Source of the DNA: Chloroflexota bacterium
GTDB taxonomy: Bacteria; Chloroflexota; Ktedonobacteria; Ktedonobacterales; Ktedonobacteraceae
NCBI GenBank assembly: GCA_027316975.1
Contig: DAHVFL010000231.1
Span: 1-7,316, forward strand
Length of the DNA stretch: 7,316 nt
Direction of reading: 5' to 3'
The stretch's first letter is position 1. Each line of letters starts with the position of its first letter. The notes under the pieces were generated by a model that worked only from the letters and a program-made list of their open reading frames with translations, had not been told where the DNA came from and did not search any database. The position numbers and the translations under genes are program-made. Of the stretch, positions 1 to 4,938 are shown in pieces.

Positions 1-199
1 TCGTGGCATAGACTGGACAGTCTGGTACATGCGCGCGCAATTTTTCTATCAAATACTCGTCCTGCATGTCCCTGGCATCTGTTAAAGGACCCTGCTGCAA
101 TGCGCGTTCTTCTCCGGGCGCGTCCAGATCATCCAGCAGACGCAAACAATGCGCGCTAAATTCGCATGGCGGCAAGGCCCCGGCATCAAAATACGTCAT
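1..199 (-). CDS. Probable anti-sigma factor, N-terminal part (truncated by window edge)
   Basis: The first 66 codons of a leftward gene are visible; the rest lies beyond position 1. Its ATG (199-197) overlaps the TGA of the sigma-factor gene as ATGA, so the two genes are probably translationally coupled. The visible part is acidic and mostly hydrophilic, with no membrane segment yet. Near its end is H57-V-P-D-C61-P-V-Y64, which resembles the HxxxCxxC core of zinc-binding anti-sigma domains, but the last Cys is Tyr. Two further cysteines (C12, C18) and H17 lie upstream and could supply ligands. The role as an anti-sigma factor that sequesters the neighbouring sigma factor is inferred from the overlap and the HxxxC remnant. 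It could instead be an unrelated accessory protein. A membrane-spanning C-terminal part, common in such proteins, cannot be checked here. Confidence 0.6.
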   Translation of the reverse strand, partial: MTYFDAGALPPCEFSAHCLRLLDDLDAPGEERALQQGPLTDARDMQDEYLIEKLRAHVPDCPVYAT

Positions 200-786
200 G
201 ACCGTCCCTCCTCCTCAAGTTTCCTGTAAAGCCGCTGGAACGCCTGGCGAGCGCGCGAAAGCCGGCTGCGCACAGCAGAAAGCGTATCTTGCAGCGTTTC
301 CGCAATCTCAAGATAGGAGAAACCTTCGGCATCAAGCAGTAAGCACATAACCGAAGTTGGCGGAAGTTGCTGCATTACCCGTTCGATTAAATCACGCTGC
401 ACAACCTGTTCCTCGAAATACTCATCGCTCACCAGGCACGCTTCGCCCCCGTCGTCAAAAGCTTCTTCTCCATATCCCGGTGGCGATGAAAGCGGAACCA
501 CAGAAACATGCTTATGCCTTCTCCATTCGCTGCGCACCTGGTTGAGCGCGATTCGATAGAGCCAGGGAGCAAAGCGCAACTCCTCTCCATTCATGCGTGG
601 CAAAGCGCGATACGCCGCCAGGAAGGTCTCCTGGCAAAGGTCCTGCGTCAACTGGCTGTCCTGCGTCAGACTATACAACATACGCCGGATACGCGGCTCA
701 TAATAAACAACCAGTAGCTCGAAGGACTCCATCGAACCTTTGCACGCTTCAAGAGTGAGTTGGGGCTCGTTTTCCAATACATTCAT
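196..786 (-). CDS. ECF-family RNA polymerase sigma factor (sigma70 regions 2 and 4)
   Basis: A 196-aa protein, the usual length for an extracytoplasmic-function sigma factor, which directs RNA polymerase to a small set of promoters. Region 2 covers about residues 22-92. It includes the LTQDLCQETFLAAYRAL stretch (46-62), which matches the typical 'DLxQExFxxxxxxL' core-binding helix, and FAPWLYRIALNQVRSEWRR (72-90) for -10 recognition. An acidic linker (about 93-127) joins it to region 4 (about 128-190). The region 4.2 helix-turn-helix is near GFSYLEIAETL (155-165) and VRSRLSRAR (172-180). There is no extra C-terminal domain. The ATG at 786 has GGGAG four bases upstream (plus-strand CTCCC at 791-795). 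A later Met19 would cut little, but no better ribosome site precedes it. The gene overlaps the downstream probable anti-sigma gene by ATGA. The cognate signal and target promoters are unknown. Confidence 0.95.
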   Translation of the reverse strand: MNVLENEPQLTLEACKGSMESFELLVVYYEPRIRRMLYSLTQDSQLTQDLCQETFLAAYRALPRMNGEELRFAPWLYRIALNQVRSEWRRHKHVSVVPLSSPPGYGEEAFDDGGEACLVSDEYFEEQVVQRDLIERVMQQLPPTSVMCLLLDAEGFSYLEIAETLQDTLSAVRSRLSRARQAFQRLYRKLEEEGRS

Positions 787-821
787 ACGGCTCCCAGTAT
801 TCAGTTGAGGCTGAATTCATT

Positions 822-833
822 CCTCTTAAGAGG
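822..833. promoter_or_regulatory. Perfect 12-base palindrome upstream of the sigma-factor gene
   Basis: CCTCTTAAGAGG is a perfect palindrome located 36-47 bases upstream of the sigma-factor ATG. It may be an operator for a dimeric regulator, or a short structure in the 5' leader if transcription starts near 915. No protein is known to bind it; the function is inferred from symmetry and position only. Confidence 0.35.
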
Positions 834-916
834 GATAATGCGGACAATTGTAGTTTTGTTTCGTTTATACGGACGATCATTTCCTTGACGGTCATAAAGA
901 GAAAGAACGCCCCACC

Positions 917-926
917 TGGTATTATA
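917..926. promoter_or_regulatory. Candidate shared -10 element for divergent transcription
   Basis: On the plus strand TGG-TATTAT (917-925) fits an extended -10 (TGn plus hexamer) that would serve the nucleoside hydrolase gene, with a leader of roughly 115 bases. On the minus strand positions 926-921 read TATAAT, a perfect -10 that would serve the sigma-factor gene with a leader of roughly 130 bases. Neither side has a convincing -35 at 17 bases (AAGAGA on the plus strand, AGTAAA on the minus), so the call rests on the hexamers and on the divergent layout. Confidence 0.3.
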
Positions 927-985
927 GCGTGTAAAGCCACATCTTTACTATGAAGTAGCTCACAATTTGCAAGATAAACATCATC

Positions 986-1003
986 GTTCGCGAAGTTTGC
1001 GAA
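986..1003. repeat. Tandem 9-base direct repeat upstream of the nucleoside hydrolase gene
   Basis: GTTCGCGAA (986-994) is followed directly by GTTTGCGAA (995-1003), with 8 of 9 bases identical. The core of the first copy, TTCGCGAA, is itself a perfect 8-base palindrome. The pair lies 46-63 bases before the ATG, inside the predicted leader or promoter region, a plausible place for a regulator site. Regulatory function is inferred. Confidence 0.35.
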
Positions 1004-1036
1004 AAAACCGCCATTGTGCATAAATAGAGATCATGC

Positions 1037-1043
1037 GAAAGGG
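1037..1043 (+). promoter_or_regulatory. Ribosome binding site of the nucleoside hydrolase gene
   Basis: GAAAGGG ends five bases before the ATG at 1049. It fixes that codon as the start and agrees with the family, in which the DxDPGxDD motif sits within the first 15 residues. Confidence 0.65.
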
Positions 1044-1048
1044 ATACC

Positions 1049-1978
1049 ATGAAACACAAAATCATTCTTGACTGCGACCCCGGCCATGACGATGCCATCG
1101 CCATCTTGCTGGCCGCCCACCATCCTGATATTGACCTGCTCGCCATCACAACCGTCGCTGGCAACCAGTCGGTAGAGAAAACCACGCGCAACGCGCTGAA
1201 AGTCTGTTCGCTGGCGAACATCCGCCATGTCCCTATCGCGAAAGGCATGGATCGCCCACTGCTGCGTCCGGCCAGGCACGCGCCCGATATTCATGGCGAG
1301 TCGGGCATGGACGGGCCGCATATTCCTGAACCCGACATCGAACTCGATTCCCGTCATGGCGTAGACCTTCTCATTGAACTGTTGCTCAACTCTAATGGAG
1401 ACATCACGCTTGTGCCAACCGGCCCGCTCACCAACATCGCCGCCGCCATGCGCCGCGAACCCGCCATTGTTCCCAAAATCGCCGCCATCTCGCTGATGGG
1501 CGGCGCGATAGGCCTGGGCAATGTAACCCCTGCCGCGGAGTTCAATATTCACACCGATCCAGAGGCAGCAGAAATCGTCTTTGACTGCGGCAGGCCTATC
1601 ACGATGGTGCCTCTCGAAGTGACTCACCAGGCGCTGGCGACCGGCGAAGTAACGGCGCGCCTGCGGGCCGCGCACCGCCCCGTTGCCTCCTTCGCGGCAG
1701 ACCTGCTGGTCTTCTTCGCCAGCGCCTACCACAACGTCTTTGGCTTTCCAGCCGCGCCCGTGCACGATCCCTGCGCCGTCGCCGCCATCATCGATCCCAC
1801 CATCCTGCGCGCGCATACCATGCATGTCGCCATCGAAACCACCGGCCACTGGACAACAGGCCGCACCGTCTGTGATGTCTACGGCAAAGTTGGCAAACAG
1901 CCAAACACGCGCGTCGGCTACGCCCTCGACGTAAATCGATTCTGGGATATGGTGATCAACACTATCCTTAGCTATTGA
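1049..1978 (+). CDS. Inosine-uridine preferring nucleoside hydrolase family protein (RihA/RihB-like ribonucleoside hydrolase)
   Basis: A 309-aa cytosolic enzyme of the IUNH family, close to the 311-313 aa of E. coli RihA and RihB. It is expected to hydrolyse the N-glycosidic bond of ribonucleosides to ribose plus free base, for nucleoside salvage. The N-terminal DCDPGHDDA (8-16) carries the calcium- and ribose-binding aspartates (D8, D10, D14, D15). IHGESGMDGP (81-90), LVPTGPLTN (121-129), LMGGA (149-153) and AEFNIHTDPEAA (163-174) are all family signatures. H239-D240 supply the late conserved His and the calcium-binding Asp. No key residue appears missing. From memory, the pattern of matches, including GRTVCD (271-276), is closest to RihB, which favours pyrimidine nucleosides; that specificity is inference. 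There is no signal peptide. It is divergent from the sigma gene and followed by a 154-base gap, so it is probably transcribed alone or with the next gene. Confidence 0.94.
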   Translation: MKHKIILDCDPGHDDAIAILLAAHHPDIDLLAITTVAGNQSVEKTTRNALKVCSLANIRHVPIAKGMDRPLLRPARHAPDIHGESGMDGPHIPEPDIELDSRHGVDLLIELLLNSNGDITLVPTGPLTNIAAAMRREPAIVPKIAAISLMGGAIGLGNVTPAAEFNIHTDPEAAEIVFDCGRPITMVPLEVTHQALATGEVTARLRAAHRPVASFAADLLVFFASAYHNVFGFPAAPVHDPCAVAAIIDPTILRAHTMHVAIETTGHWTTGRTVCDVYGKVGKQPNTRVGYALDVNRFWDMVINTILSY

Positions 1979-2039
1979 TACATGCCGTACAGCGCGCAGC
2001 AAGGATGTTCCTCCTGATCAGCAAAAAGTACCGCAAAGC

Positions 2040-2068
2040 TTGTGTACTCCACTTCAGTCTGATACAGT
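2040..2068 (+). promoter_or_regulatory. Weak candidate promoter for the monooxygenase-like gene
   Basis: TTGTGT (2040-2045), 17 bases, then TACAGT (2063-2068) gives a sigma70-like spacing with two mismatches in the -10. A second AT-rich stretch, TAATAA (2091-2096), lies closer to the gene but has no good -35. No rho-independent terminator was recognised after the nucleoside hydrolase, so read-through from that gene is also possible. The rest of the 1979-2132 gap shows nothing recognisable. Confidence 0.25.
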
Positions 2069-2132
2069 AGTTTTGAGATGCTCTTTACAATAATAAAAAG
2101 TAGCGCAGTCTGGGAGCAAACGACAAACAGGT

Positions 2133-3899
2133 ATGGTAACGCAAGCGCTGTCACAACTTACGGCTTCAGCCAGTTGGCGCGATCCCGTCATTATCGTGGG
2201 GGCTAACCCTGTTGGCCTGATTACGGCACTGGGGCTGGCGTACTACCACATTCCCTGCATTGTGATCGAGGAGGGCCAGGGAACTTCACAGGAGAGCAAC
2301 CAACTTGCGCTGCTCGACCAGTATACGCTGGACATCCTGGGAACGTGGGGCGGCGCAGCATTGGCGCAACAGATCGTTGCTCAGGGTGTTGTCCCGGCAG
2401 GGGAACAGGTCCTCTATCGCAAAGGACAGCTCTATCGCGCGCCCCTCACTACCTACGAAGCGGGGGAGCGTTATCCGCGCCTCGTCAATATGCACCAGTC
2501 CCTGCTTGAACAATTGCTGTTACAGAGGCTGCAAACGGCTCGAACCTGCCTGGTAGTATGGCAACACCAGTTGACGGGCGTTATGCCAGATCATGAAGGC
2601 GTAAATATCACACTCATGACAGCCAGGGGCCAGAAGTTTTTACGCGCCCCCTACCTGTTCATGACCAATATGCCCCCGACTCCAGCGCACAGCGCGGCCG
2701 GTCTGGCCGGTGCAGCATACACACACGATCAACGCTTTCTCAGCCTGGATGTGCTGACCGCGCCGGGCGACGCTCCCGAACGCTGGTTCTGGTTCAACGC
2801 CCCCTTTAACTCTGGGCGCATCGCGCAACTGCACCCACTGCCCGACGATATGGCGCGTATCATTTACCAGCTCGCGCCCACCGACGACCTGGCGCAGATT
2901 TGCCAGCCGGATGCGCTGCAACACCGCCTCACAGCGCTGTTGGGAGATCGCCCATTTGAAGTTGTGGCCCTGAGCACGCATGGCTACCGGTATGGCGTCA
3001 TGCCGCGCTTCAAACAGGGGCGGCTCCTGTTTCTTGGCAACGCCGCGCACTCGCTCTCCATGTTTGGGACCAGCGAAGTCAACGGGGGGGCGCAGGATGC
3101 CTGGAACCTGGTATGGAAGCTGGCGCATGTGCGGGCTGGCCTGGCCCTGGAAACGTTGCTCGATACCTATCACGAGGAACGACACGCAGCGGCGACCAGT
3201 TCTCAGCAACGCGCCTCAGAAATCATAGGCTACCTCTCTCCAGCGCCTGGCATGGCAACATGGCGGCGCAACACCTCGCTCAAATTAAGCCAGCCATTCA
3301 AATTCCTGCGCGACTCCATTCAAGTTGGCGATAAAACGGACATGAGCGCCTATCCAACATCCCCATTACTCTCTGAAGACCACCGCCTCTACCTGGGCGG
3401 GCGCTTTATGAAACAGTCAGCCGAGCAAAGCTCCAACTTGAAACGTTTCCGCGCCGGACCTGTAGTGGGCATACCCGCGCCCGCTCTATCGCTGCCCGAC
3501 GCTGATACAGGCGCGCCCGTTGCGCTTCTGGAACGCTGCGCTGAAGGCTTCGTAGCGCTGTGTTTTACGAACGATGTGGAGATGGCATTTGCAGTTTTGC
3601 AGCACGTACCTATGCAGGTGTCTGGCGTGCCAGTCTCTTTTCTGATTATCACGCCGTCCACACCAGAACTGCCTGCCAGCGACGGCATCTCCATTGTGCT
3701 GGACAGCGAAAGAAAAGCGGCCAGCATCTATAATGCCGGACCGCGTTCGCTCTACCTGGTTCGCCCGGATCGCATTATCGCGGCGCGGCGCTTCGATAGC
3801 GACTTCAACGACATCCCCGCCCTCCTACGTCACGCGGTTGGCGAAGATGATGTCGATTCACAGACGCGCATAGCCCGTCCAGCAGTCTCGGCAGGCTAA
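2133..3899 (+). CDS. PHBH-fold FAD-dependent monooxygenase-like protein with degenerate cofactor motifs
   Basis: A 588-aa protein in the family of class A flavin aromatic hydroxylases (FAD_binding_3 type). The order is an N-terminal Rossmann unit (about 18-47), a substrate-binding middle, FAD-contact helices (about 295-345, with conserved QDAWNLVWKLA) and a C-terminal thioredoxin-like domain (about 442-577) ending in the typical SLYLVRPD (539-546). Relatives use NAD(P)H and O2 to hydroxylate aromatic rings, often in polyketide tailoring or aromatic breakdown. The motifs are unusual: GxGxxG reads GANPVG (23-28), GDAAH reads GNAAH (302-306), and the expected ADGARSxVR segment is replaced by FMTNMPPTP (176-184). 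The Arg-rich segment after the first helix reads NQLALLDQY. The acid ending beta-2 (E46/E47) remains. Hydroxylase activity is therefore doubtful. No well-placed Shine-Dalgarno precedes the ATG; GGGAG (2111-2115) is too distant. However, the next in-frame Met is residue 120, so 2133 is retained. Confidence 0.85.
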   Translation: MVTQALSQLTASASWRDPVIIVGANPVGLITALGLAYYHIPCIVIEEGQGTSQESNQLALLDQYTLDILGTWGGAALAQQIVAQGVVPAGEQVLYRKGQLYRAPLTTYEAGERYPRLVNMHQSLLEQLLLQRLQTARTCLVVWQHQLTGVMPDHEGVNITLMTARGQKFLRAPYLFMTNMPPTPAHSAAGLAGAAYTHDQRFLSLDVLTAPGDAPERWFWFNAPFNSGRIAQLHPLPDDMARIIYQLAPTDDLAQICQPDALQHRLTALLGDRPFEVVALSTHGYRYGVMPRFKQGRLLFLGNAAHSLSMFGTSEVNGGAQDAWNLVWKLAHVRAGLALETLLDTYHEERHAAATSSQQRASEIIGYLSPAPGMATWRRNTSLKLSQPFKFLRDSIQVGDKTDMSAYPTSPLLSEDHRLYLGGRFMKQSAEQSSNLKRFRAGPVVGIPAPALSLPDADTGAPVALLERCAEGFVALCFTNDVEMAFAVLQHVPMQVSGVPVSFLIITPSTPELPASDGISIVLDSERKAASIYNAGPRSLYLVRPDRIIAARRFDSDFNDIPALLRHAVGEDDVDSQTRIARPAVSAG

Positions 3900-4102
3900 T
3901 TTTTGCCCTTAATGGCATCTGCATTACTATTCCGCTCGCTCAGCAGGTAGCGTAAAGCTCCATCTATCGCAGTAATCAGATGGGACGACGAACCAGCTCC
4001 CTGGCCGCACTGCCAGTAATACTGCCCGCCTCGCCAGCTAATCGTGATCGGAATTGGTAAATTTCGCAGCATCGTCATCAGCTCTTGCTCTAAACTCTCC
4101 AT
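3896..4102 (-). CDS. Small hypothetical protein, convergent with the monooxygenase-like gene
   Basis: A 68-aa ORF that I do not recognise as a named family. It begins with a predicted amphipathic helix (2-14), followed by a beta-rich aromatic stretch ITISWRGGQYYWQCG (19-33) and a helix with an A-I-D-G-A-L-R-Y-L-L pattern (45-54). It reads like a compact soluble beta-alpha protein. There is no signal peptide or membrane segment. The ATG at 4102 is preceded by a GAGAGAG-type purine stretch five bases away, a fair ribosome site. Its TAG (3898-3896) overlaps the TAA of the opposing gene (3897-3899), so the two transcripts converge and overlap. Coding status is supported by the ribosome site, the plausible composition and the fact that no other gene covers the stretch. 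Chance remains possible at this length. Confidence 0.6.
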   Translation of the reverse strand: MESLEQELMTMLRNLPIPITISWRGGQYYWQCGQGAGSSSHLITAIDGALRYLLSERNSNADAIKGKN

Positions 4103-4323
4103 CTACTCTCTCGCTTCATTCTAGCCTCGTATTGAGGATTGCCACTTTCCTTCTGATTTGCTCATAGTATAATGATAGCAAATCTTTGTTAAGTCAGCAG
4201 GGCTGCATTATCAAGATGAGGTTAAAATATGCTTAACAACGTGATAGAGAAGCAGGTGAGGAGGCAAATAGATGCTTGACAAAGCGCATAACGTCGTCTA
4301 TACTGGCGGTACGTTACACGCGT
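4103..4323. other. AT-rich intergenic region between the small ORF and tRNA-His
   Basis: This gap holds divergent signals. On the minus strand, TTAACA and TATACT lie 15 bases apart (plus-strand 4165-4191) and could drive the small hypothetical gene. On the plus strand a perfect TATAAT occurs at 4168-4173, but with only a poor -35 (TTTCCT at 4146-4151). The right end holds the strong tRNA promoter and the mini-ORF described separately. Nothing else was recognised. Confidence 0.4.
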
Positions 4324-4328
4324 GGTGA
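4272..4328 (+). other. Possible 18-codon leader-type mini-ORF overlapping the tRNA-His promoter and 5' end
   Basis: An ATG at 4272 is preceded, at seven bases, by GAGGAGG (4258-4264), the strongest Shine-Dalgarno in the window. The frame encodes MLDKAHNVVYTGGTLHAW and stops with TGA at 4326-4328, inside the tRNA gene. It contains two His codons (CAT at 4287, CAC at 4317). It could be translated only from a transcript starting upstream of the tRNA promoter, for example near the TATAAT at 4168. This may be chance; no homologue is known to me. Confidence 0.22.
4276..4304 (+). promoter_or_regulatory. Sigma70-type promoter of tRNA-His
   Basis: TTGACA (4276-4281, perfect -35), a 17-base spacer, and TATACT (4299-4304, one mismatch to TATAAT). 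The predicted start near 4311 is about 13 bases before the tRNA, which fits a short 5' leader removed by RNase P. This is the clearest promoter in the window. Confidence 0.88.
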
Positions 4329-4397
4329 CCGTAGCTCAATCGGCAGAGCTCTGGATTGTGGCTCCAGCGGTTGTGGGTTCAAGCCCCATCGGTCACC
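4324..4397 (+). tRNA. tRNA-His (anticodon GTG)
   Basis: A complete cloverleaf can be drawn. The acceptor is GGTGACCG (4324-4331) with CGGTCACC (4390-4397), giving eight pairs including the G-1:C73 pair that is the identity mark of bacterial tRNA-His. The D arm is GCTC/GAGC with loop AATCGGCA (4338-4345). The anticodon arm is CTGGA/TCCAG (4351-4355, 4363-4367) with loop TTGTGGC and GTG at 4358-4360. The variable loop is CGGTT, and the T arm GTGGG/CCCAT encloses TTCAAGC (4378-4384). CCA is not encoded and must be added after transcription. A five-T run follows at 4399-4403, but no separate terminator hairpin is seen. Confidence 0.97.
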
Positions 4398-4418
4398 CTT
4401 TTTATTGCCCGCGATTTG

Positions 4419-4784
4419 CTAGTTTATCCGCGCAACAGATGGTTCCATTACCAGCTTCTGAATTGTTACCGGTCCCAGCAACTCTTTCAGAATAGCGCAG
4501 ATGCCATCCTCTACAGCGAGTTGGATATACTCTTCTGTACGCGGAACCAGTGTGAAGGATTTGAGGGTACACTGCGCTTGAATGTAGATCGTACCGTCAC
4601 GGTGACCAGTTTGTGAGGGGAGAGAGAAGTTCACCGAAATATCATCTACAATGGCTTCATCGAAGAGGTCCGCCAGGATAAGACTCACGGCATCCTCAAT
4701 CATGAGTTCGACGTTCTCGGGTTCATCCTGAAATATCTCGGAGAACCTGCCATAACTCTGAGCATTAATGCGAAGCGTGTGCAT
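4419..4784 (-). CDS. Hypothetical protein made of two similar internal units
   Basis: A 121-aa protein of unknown family. Residues about 3-54 and 65-116 can be aligned without gaps at an offset of 62. Identical pairs include T3/T65, I6/I68, A8/A70, Q9/Q71, L27/L89, E30/E92, D31/D93, I36/I98, L37/L99 and L40/L102, with many conservative pairs between. Each unit looks like beta-alpha-beta, suggesting a pseudo-dimeric small domain. There is no signal peptide or membrane segment. The frame stays open upstream to a TTG at 4862. However, the ATG at 4784 is preferred because GGGGGA (plus-strand 4794-4799) lies nine bases upstream and a promoter-like element (4835-4862) overlaps the longer version. 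It is divergent from the large regulator and ends 21 bases after the tRNA, convergent with it. I cannot assign a function. Confidence 0.72.
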   Translation of the reverse strand: MHTLRINAQSYGRFSEIFQDEPENVELMIEDAVSLILADLFDEAIVDDISVNFSLPSQTGHRDGTIYIQAQCTLKSFTLVPRTEEYIQLAVEDGICAILKELLGPVTIQKLVMEPSVARIN

Positions 4785-4834
4785 ATGAACTATTCCCCCG
4801 TCTCGTTTTGTCTTGAAATGCCCATAATAATAGG

Positions 4835-4862
4835 AGTATACTAAAGCCAGCATTTTCACCAA
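4835..4862 (-). promoter_or_regulatory. Candidate promoter of the duplicated hypothetical gene
   Basis: On the minus strand TTGGTG (4862-4857), a 16-base spacer, and TATACT (4840-4835) form a fair sigma70-type promoter. The predicted start near 4828 gives a leader of about 44 bases before the ATG at 4784. Its -35 is embedded in an imperfect inverted repeat (4853-4871), so regulation there is plausible. Confidence 0.55.
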
Positions 4863-4871
4863 AGGTAAAAA
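4853..4871. repeat. Imperfect inverted repeat over the -35 of the leftward promoter
   Basis: TTTTCACC (4853-4860) and GGTAAAAA (4864-4871) are inverted copies with one mismatch in eight, separated by AAA. The site covers the -35 hexamer of the leftward promoter, a typical place for a repressor or activator to act. Function is inferred from position. Confidence 0.35.
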
Positions 4872-4894
4872 TCTACTGATTTATCTACTGATGT
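4871..4894. repeat. Tandem 12-base direct repeat in the divergent intergenic region
   Basis: ATCTACTGATTT (4871-4882) is followed directly by ATCTACTGATGT (4883-4894), with 11 of 12 bases identical. The period of 12 is close to one helical turn, so both copies would face a similar side of the DNA. It lies between the two divergent genes and could bind a regulator, possibly the neighbouring HTH protein. Confidence 0.5.
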
Positions 4895-4909
4895 ATCGTA
4901 CACAGTAAA

Positions 4910-4925
4910 GGACAGCATACTGTCC
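4910..4925. promoter_or_regulatory. Inverted repeat GGACAG-N4-CTGTCC just before the regulator start
   Basis: GGACAG (4910-4915) and CTGTCC (4920-4925) are perfect inverted copies around CATA. The site ends four bases before the ribosome site and 13 bases before the predicted TTG start, where a bound protein or an RNA hairpin could block expression of the regulator. A third half-site-like GGACA occurs at 4930-4934, across the ribosome site. Confidence 0.45.
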
Positions 4926-4928
4926 AAC

Positions 4929-4932
4929 AGGA
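4929..4932 (+). promoter_or_regulatory. Ribosome binding site selecting a TTG start for the regulator
   Basis: AGGA ends six bases before the TTG at 4939. The next in-frame ATG (5029) would remove the first part of the helix-turn-helix domain and has a weaker upstream site, so the TTG is preferred. Confidence 0.55.
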
Positions 4933-4938
4933 CACACG

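Noticed and set aside
66..350. Plus-strand frame across the anti-sigma/sigma junction
   Set aside because: It is antisense to two genes supported by motifs and by an ATGA overlap; its Ser/Arg/Pro-rich product has no domain.
1031..2002. A 323-codon open frame on the minus strand, antisense to the nucleoside hydrolase
   Set aside because: It lies opposite a clearly recognisable enzyme with intact motifs. Its translation is skewed to Gly, Asp, Arg and Val with no recognisable domain, as expected for the complement of GC-rich coding sequence.
2640..3209. A 189-codon minus-strand frame inside the monooxygenase-like gene
   Set aside because: No recognisable domain, no ribosome site noted, and fully covered by a gene with family-wide conserved segments on the other strand.
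4373..4403. T arm of tRNA-His plus T-run, considered as a rho-independent terminator
   Set aside because: The hairpin is the tRNA's own T arm and is separated from the T-run by the acceptor strand, so a canonical terminator is not shown.
4599..4608. Short ACGGTGACCA-like match to the tRNA-His 5' end, considered as a tRNA fragment or attachment-site duplicate
   Set aside because: The shared stretch is too short, lies inside a coding region, and no integrase or second boundary is present.
4356..4616. An 86-codon plus-strand frame beginning inside the tRNA-His anticodon loop
   Set aside because: Its start lies in a structural RNA and the rest overlaps the minus-strand duplicated protein. No ribosome site.
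4785..4862. N-terminal extension of the duplicated hypothetical protein to a TTG at 4862
   Set aside because: The extension covers a promoter-like -35/-10 pair, has no good ribosome site, and lies outside the two repeated units. The ATG at 4784 has GGGGGA upstream.
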